Shown piece by piece: positions 36,108 through 39,711 of a stretch of 39,711 nt of DNA. The notes below the pieces were generated by a model. The model had not been told where the DNA came from, did no database searches, and was given only the letters and a program-made list of their open reading frames with translations. How positions within the stretch are numbered: position 1 is the first letter of the stretch; every line of letters starts with the position of its first letter. The position numbers and the translations under genes were made by a program. This stretch comes from Clostridiales bacterium (lineage in GTDB: Bacteria > Bacillota > Clostridia > Oscillospirales > Ruminococcaceae): NCBI GenBank assembly GCA_012519635.1, contig JAAYPV010000099.1:1-39711 (forward strand), given 5' to 3'.

Positions 36108-37376
36108 ATGTTTGTAGATAAGGCTAAAATAACAATTAAAGCTGGAGATGGCGGAGATGGAGCAGTATCATTTCGTCGTGAAAAGTATATCAGTGCTGGT
36201 GGACCTGACGGTGGCGACGGTGGAAAAGGTGGAGATATCGTCTTTTTAGTTGATGATAATTTCTCAACCTTAATTGATTTTAAATATAAAAAAAAGTATG
36301 TTGCTGATAATGGTGAAAATGGTGGACCCAAAAATTGTTTTGGTAAATCTGCAAAGGATTTAATAATTAAAGTACCTAGAGGAACTGTTATCAAGGAAGC
36401 TAAAACTGGTCGGATAATGGCTGATTTATCTGGAAATGAACCTGTGGTTTTAGCAAGAGGAGGTAAGGGTGGCAAGGGTAATGCAAATTTTGCAACAGCT
36501 ACACGCCAAATACCTCGTTTTGCAAAGCCTGGATTACCTGGAGAAGAATTTGAGGTTATATTGGAGTTAAAGCTTATTGCTGATGTCGGATTGGTCGGTT
36601 TTCCAAATGTAGGTAAGTCGACGCTAATTTCAGTAGTAAGTTCTGCTAAACCTAAGATTGCAAACTACCACTTTACAACATTAACACCTGTTTTAGGAGT
36701 AGTTAGTATTGAGGAAGGGAAATCCTTTGTAATGGCTGATATTCCTGGGCTGATTGAAGGTGCAAGCGAAGGAATTGGTCTCGGGCATGAATTTTTAAGG
36801 CATGTGGAGCGTTGTAGGCTTATTGTTCATGTACTAGATGTATCAGGCGTTGAAGGTAGAAATCCTATTGATGATTTTGAAATTATAAATGCTGAGTTAA
36901 AGAATTTTAGTGAAGATTTATCAAAATGTCCACAAATTGTCGCAGGAAATAAATGTGATATGGCTACTGGAGAGCAAATAGAAGAGTTAAGAAAGTATAT
37001 TGAATCTAAAGGATATAAGTTTTTTCCAATTTCTGCAGCAACAACACAGGGCACTTCTGAGTTGATTTATGAGATATCGCAGGTTTTGGATACTCTCCCA
37101 CCGGTTAAAATTTATGAACCGGAGCCTATTACTATAGCACAGGATGATGTAAATAATAAGAGCTTTGAAGTTGAAGTAGAAGATGGAATCTATTATGTAG
37201 ATGCAAAATGGCTTGCTCCAATCATTAGAACAGTAAATATGGACGATTATTCTTCATTACAATATTTTCAGCGTGTTTTACGCAATAGTGGTATAATAGA
37301 TAAGCTACTAGAAATGGGTATACAGGAAAATGATACGGTTAATATTTTAGGATTTGAATTTGAATTTATTAACTAA
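36108..37376 (+). CDS. obgE: GTPase Obg/CgtA
   Basis: MFVDKAKITIKAGDGGDGAVSFRREKYISAGGPDGGDGGKGGDIVF, VGLVGFPNVGKSTLISVVSSAKPKIANYHFTTLTP, C-terminal OCT domain. Confidence 0.96.
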   Translation: MFVDKAKITIKAGDGGDGAVSFRREKYISAGGPDGGDGGKGGDIVFLVDDNFSTLIDFKYKKKYVADNGENGGPKNCFGKSAKDLIIKVPRGTVIKEAKTGRIMADLSGNEPVVLARGGKGGKGNANFATATRQIPRFAKPGLPGEEFEVILELKLIADVGLVGFPNVGKSTLISVVSSAKPKIANYHFTTLTPVLGVVSIEEGKSFVMADIPGLIEGASEGIGLGHEFLRHVERCRLIVHVLDVSGVEGRNPIDDFEIINAELKNFSEDLSKCPQIVAGNKCDMATGEQIEELRKYIESKGYKFFPISAATTQGTSELIYEISQVLDTLPPVKIYEPEPITIAQDDVNNKSFEVEVEDGIYYVDAKWLAPIIRTVNMDDYSSLQYFQRVLRNSGIIDKLLEMGIQENDTVNILGFEFEFIN

Positions 37377-37398
37377 CTTTTTTTATGGAGATATAGTT

Positions 37399-37806
37399 AT
37401 GACAAAAAAACTTGAAATAAGAGAGGTAAACCAGTTTAGCCCATTAACATTAGCTTTTTTAGGCGATGCTGTTTATGAACAGCTTGTCAGGGAACGACTT
37501 GTTATTGAAGCAAATATGTCTGCTGGAAAGCTTCATGATATGAAAATAAAACTTGTTTGCTCTTCATACCAGTCAAATGCTATTGAAATGCTCAAAGAAC
37601 ATTTGACGGAATATGAATATGCTATATATAAAAGAGGTAGGAATGCTTCAGGCAATACTGTTCCCAAAAATGCGAATGCTTGTGAGTACAGACGAGCAAC
37701 AGGGCTTGAGTGTTTGTTTGGATATTTGCATTTATTAGGTGAAAAGCAAAGAATAGATGAGTTATTTGATTTGATATGGAATTTTAATGGAGTTAAGGAG
37801 AGTTAG
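37399..37806 (+). CDS. mrnC: Mini-ribonuclease III
   Basis: LTLAFLGDAVYEQLVRERLV, KRGRNAS, YRRATGLECLFGYLHLLG. Confidence 0.92.
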   Translation: MTKKLEIREVNQFSPLTLAFLGDAVYEQLVRERLVIEANMSAGKLHDMKIKLVCSSYQSNAIEMLKEHLTEYEYAIYKRGRNASGNTVPKNANACEYRRATGLECLFGYLHLLGEKQRIDELFDLIWNFNGVKES

Positions 37807-37807
37807 T

Positions 37808-38539
37808 ATGGCAGGGCATTCTAAATGGAACAATATTAAAAGACGTAAGGAAGCTACTGATGCTGCAAGAGCAAAAATTTTTACTAAAATTGGTCGAGAG
37901 ATGATTGTTTGCATAAAAGAAGGAGGACCGGACCCTAATAATAATTCAAAACTTCGTGATTTAATTGCAAAAGCAAAGGCAAATAATGTTCCAAATGATA
38001 ATATTGAGCGTTTGATAAAGAAAGCATCTGGTGAAGGTAACAAGGAAAACTATGAAAGCATGGTTTATGAGGGCTATGGTCCAAACGGTGTAGCAGTGAT
38101 TGTTGAGTGTTTAACTGATAATAAGAATCGTACAGCTGGTGAAATGCGTCATTACTTTGATAAGTTTGGCGGAAATCTTGGTACTCCAGGTTGCGTATCA
38201 TTTATGTTCTCTCAAAAGGGTATCGTTATCGTTGAGAAAAATGGAGTGGATGAAGAAAAATTTATGGAGGACTGCTTTGAATGCGGTGCAGATGATTTTT
38301 CAATTGAAGATGGAGTTATTGAGGTTATTACTGCACCTACAAATATCCATCAATTAAAAGAAGGTTTGATTGAACGAGGATATAAAATACTTTCAGCAGA
38401 GGTAGTGCAGGTTCCATCAACATATACAACTCTTACTGATGAGGATAGTATCAAGATGATGAATAATTTGCTTGACCATCTTGAGGATAACGATGATGTA
38501 CAAAATGTTTGGCACAACTGGGATATGTCTGAGATGTAA
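37808..38539 (+). CDS. yebC: YebC/PmpR-family regulatory protein
   Basis: MAGHSKWNNIKRRKEATDAARAKIFTKIGREMIV...GPNGVAVIVECLTDNKNRTAGEMRHYF. Confidence 0.96.
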   Translation: MAGHSKWNNIKRRKEATDAARAKIFTKIGREMIVCIKEGGPDPNNNSKLRDLIAKAKANNVPNDNIERLIKKASGEGNKENYESMVYEGYGPNGVAVIVECLTDNKNRTAGEMRHYFDKFGGNLGTPGCVSFMFSQKGIVIVEKNGVDEEKFMEDCFECGADDFSIEDGVIEVITAPTNIHQLKEGLIERGYKILSAEVVQVPSTYTTLTDEDSIKMMNNLLDHLEDNDDVQNVWHNWDMSEM

Positions 38540-38554
38540 AATTTAATCAAAAGT

Positions 38555-38590
38555 AAAATCCACCATACTTAAATAATTAAGGTGGATTTT
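38555..38590. terminator. Rho-independent terminator after yebC
   Basis: AAAATCCACC / GGTGGATTTT. Confidence 0.8.
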
Positions 38591-38706
38591 CTATTTATAA
38601 ATTTTTTCAATATGGAATGAAAAATGAGATATCGAGAGAAATAGAGATATTAAGAGAGATTTTAAGCGTAAGAGTGATATAAATTAAAAATTCGTTATTT
38701 TGACTA

Positions 38707-38735
38707 TTGACAATTTTATAGCAAAAATATATAAT
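38707..38735 (+). promoter_or_regulatory. Consensus sigma-A promoter (TTGACA-N17-TATAAT) for rplM-rpsI
   Basis: Perfect -35 and -10 with 17-bp spacer. Confidence 0.85.
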
Positions 38736-38744
38736 GTTTTATGT

Positions 38745-38835
38745 TATGTCAAGGAATGTGCAAATACCGATGTTTCGGTGCTTGCGGTTGCACATAAAAA
38801 TATAGATTAACCCATCTGTAAATTTATCTTGACCA
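38745..38835 (+). ncRNA. Ribosomal protein L13 leader
   Basis: TGTGCAA/TTGCACA (38757-38794) enclosing ACCGA/TCGGT hairpin, directly before rplM. Confidence 0.75.
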
Positions 38836-38859
38836 AATTTAAAATACGGAGGAATAAAT

Positions 38860-39288
38860 ATGTCAACTTATATGCCAAAGGCTAAGGATGTCAGCCGTAA
38901 ATGGTATGTTTTAGATGCTGCAGGCAAGCCGCTTGGTCGTGTTGCAGCTAAGGCAGCTCACATTTTGCGTGGAAAACATAAACCAACATATGCACCACAT
39001 TTTGATAATGGTGATCATGTTATTATTATTAATTGCGATAAGGCTATTTTAACAGGAAATAAGCTAGAGCAAAAGAAATACACATGGCACACAGGTTGGA
39101 TTGGTGGACTAAAGCAGGTTAAATACAAAGACCTGATGGCTACAAAGGCGGATAAAGCTATGATGATAGCTGTAAATGGTATGCTACCTAATAACACTAT
39201 GGGCAGAGCTGCTCTTAAAAGATTAAGAGTTTATAAAGGTGCAGAACATGCACATCAAGCACAAAAGCCTGAGAACTATGAAATATAA
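38860..39288 (+). CDS. rplM: 50S ribosomal protein L13
   Basis: MPKAKDVSRKWYVLDAAGKPLGRVAAKAAHILRGKHKPTYAPHFDNGDHVIIIN. Confidence 0.97.
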   Translation: MSTYMPKAKDVSRKWYVLDAAGKPLGRVAAKAAHILRGKHKPTYAPHFDNGDHVIIINCDKAILTGNKLEQKKYTWHTGWIGGLKQVKYKDLMATKADKAMMIAVNGMLPNNTMGRAALKRLRVYKGAEHAHQAQKPENYEI

Positions 39289-39304
39289 GAAGGGGGTAGC
39301 TTAA

Positions 39305-39706
39305 ATGTACGAATCAAAACAAAAATATTACTACGGTACTGGTAGAAGAAAACATTCTGTTGCAAGGGTAAGGGTATATCACGGAAGTGGTAATATTACA
39401 ATTAACGGCAGAAGCATAGATGATTATTTTGGTCTTGAAACATTAAAATATATTGTTCGTCAACCATTGGCTCTAACAGATACAAATGATAAGTTTGATA
39501 TAGTATGTACAGTTGCTGGTGGTGGCGTAACTGGACAGGCTGGTGCTATCAGACATGGTTTGTCAAGAGCGTTGCTTGTTTATGATCCAGAATTGAGACC
39601 TGTATTGAAAAAGGCAGGTTTCTTAACTCGTGACCCAAGAATGAAGGAAAGAAAGAAGTACGGCTTGAAGGCTGCTCGTCGTGCTCCTCAGTTCTCAAAG
39701 AGATAA
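39305..39706 (+). CDS. rpsI: 30S ribosomal protein S9
   Basis: [29 protein letters not shown]...[14 protein letters not shown]; stop at 39704-39706. Confidence 0.97.
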   Translation: MYESKQKYYYGTGRRKHSVARVRVYHGSGNITINGRSIDDYFGLETLKYIVRQPLALTDTNDKFDIVCTVAGGGVTGQAGAIRHGLSRALLVYDPELRPVLKKAGFLTRDPRMKERKKYGLKAARRAPQFSKR

Positions 39707-39711
39707 TTTCA

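Noticed and set aside
36059-36475. 138-aa Pro/Ser-rich minus-strand ORF
   Set aside because: Antisense of the Gly-rich Obg N-terminal domain, a typical shadow ORF
38620-38695. Imperfect GAGATAT/GAGAGA-type repeats before rplM
   Set aside because: Too degenerate to call a tandem repeat; no regular unit
1-39711. CRISPR array, tRNA/rRNA, transposase or prophage genes
   Set aside because: No regular repeat-spacer pattern, cloverleaf or mobile-element protein recognised by eye

Overview
Low-GC, Firmicutes/Clostridia-type chromosomal segment, densely coding. From left to right: the 3' end of a HlyD/RND-adaptor-like gene and an eroded intergenic zone; a secreted GH5 glycoside hydrolase with an N-terminal dockerin; a minus-strand operon that looks like a sensory [FeFe]-hydrogenase module (DRTGG protein, HATPase, HydS-like hydrogenase, second DRTGG protein, PHP phosphoesterase, degenerate VanY-like membrane protein); sporulation genes (dpaA, dpaB, contiguous sigK); HAD phosphatase; XRE-cupin regulator plus acyl-CoA ligase; PP2C phosphatase; sbcC; CPBP protease; lnt; DPM1-like glycosyltransferase; queT under a candidate preQ1-I riboswitch; a purine cluster (purE-C-F-M-N, purO-like, AICAR transformylase, small membrane ORF, purD); uvrC, rsmD, coaD; rplU-prp-rpmA-obgE-mrnC-yebC; rplM-rpsI. 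The best candidate for an under-described system is the hydrogenase-like sensory operon (about 3246-7354). No tRNA, rRNA, CRISPR array or transposon was recognised. Everything is from reading the sequence; no database search was run.
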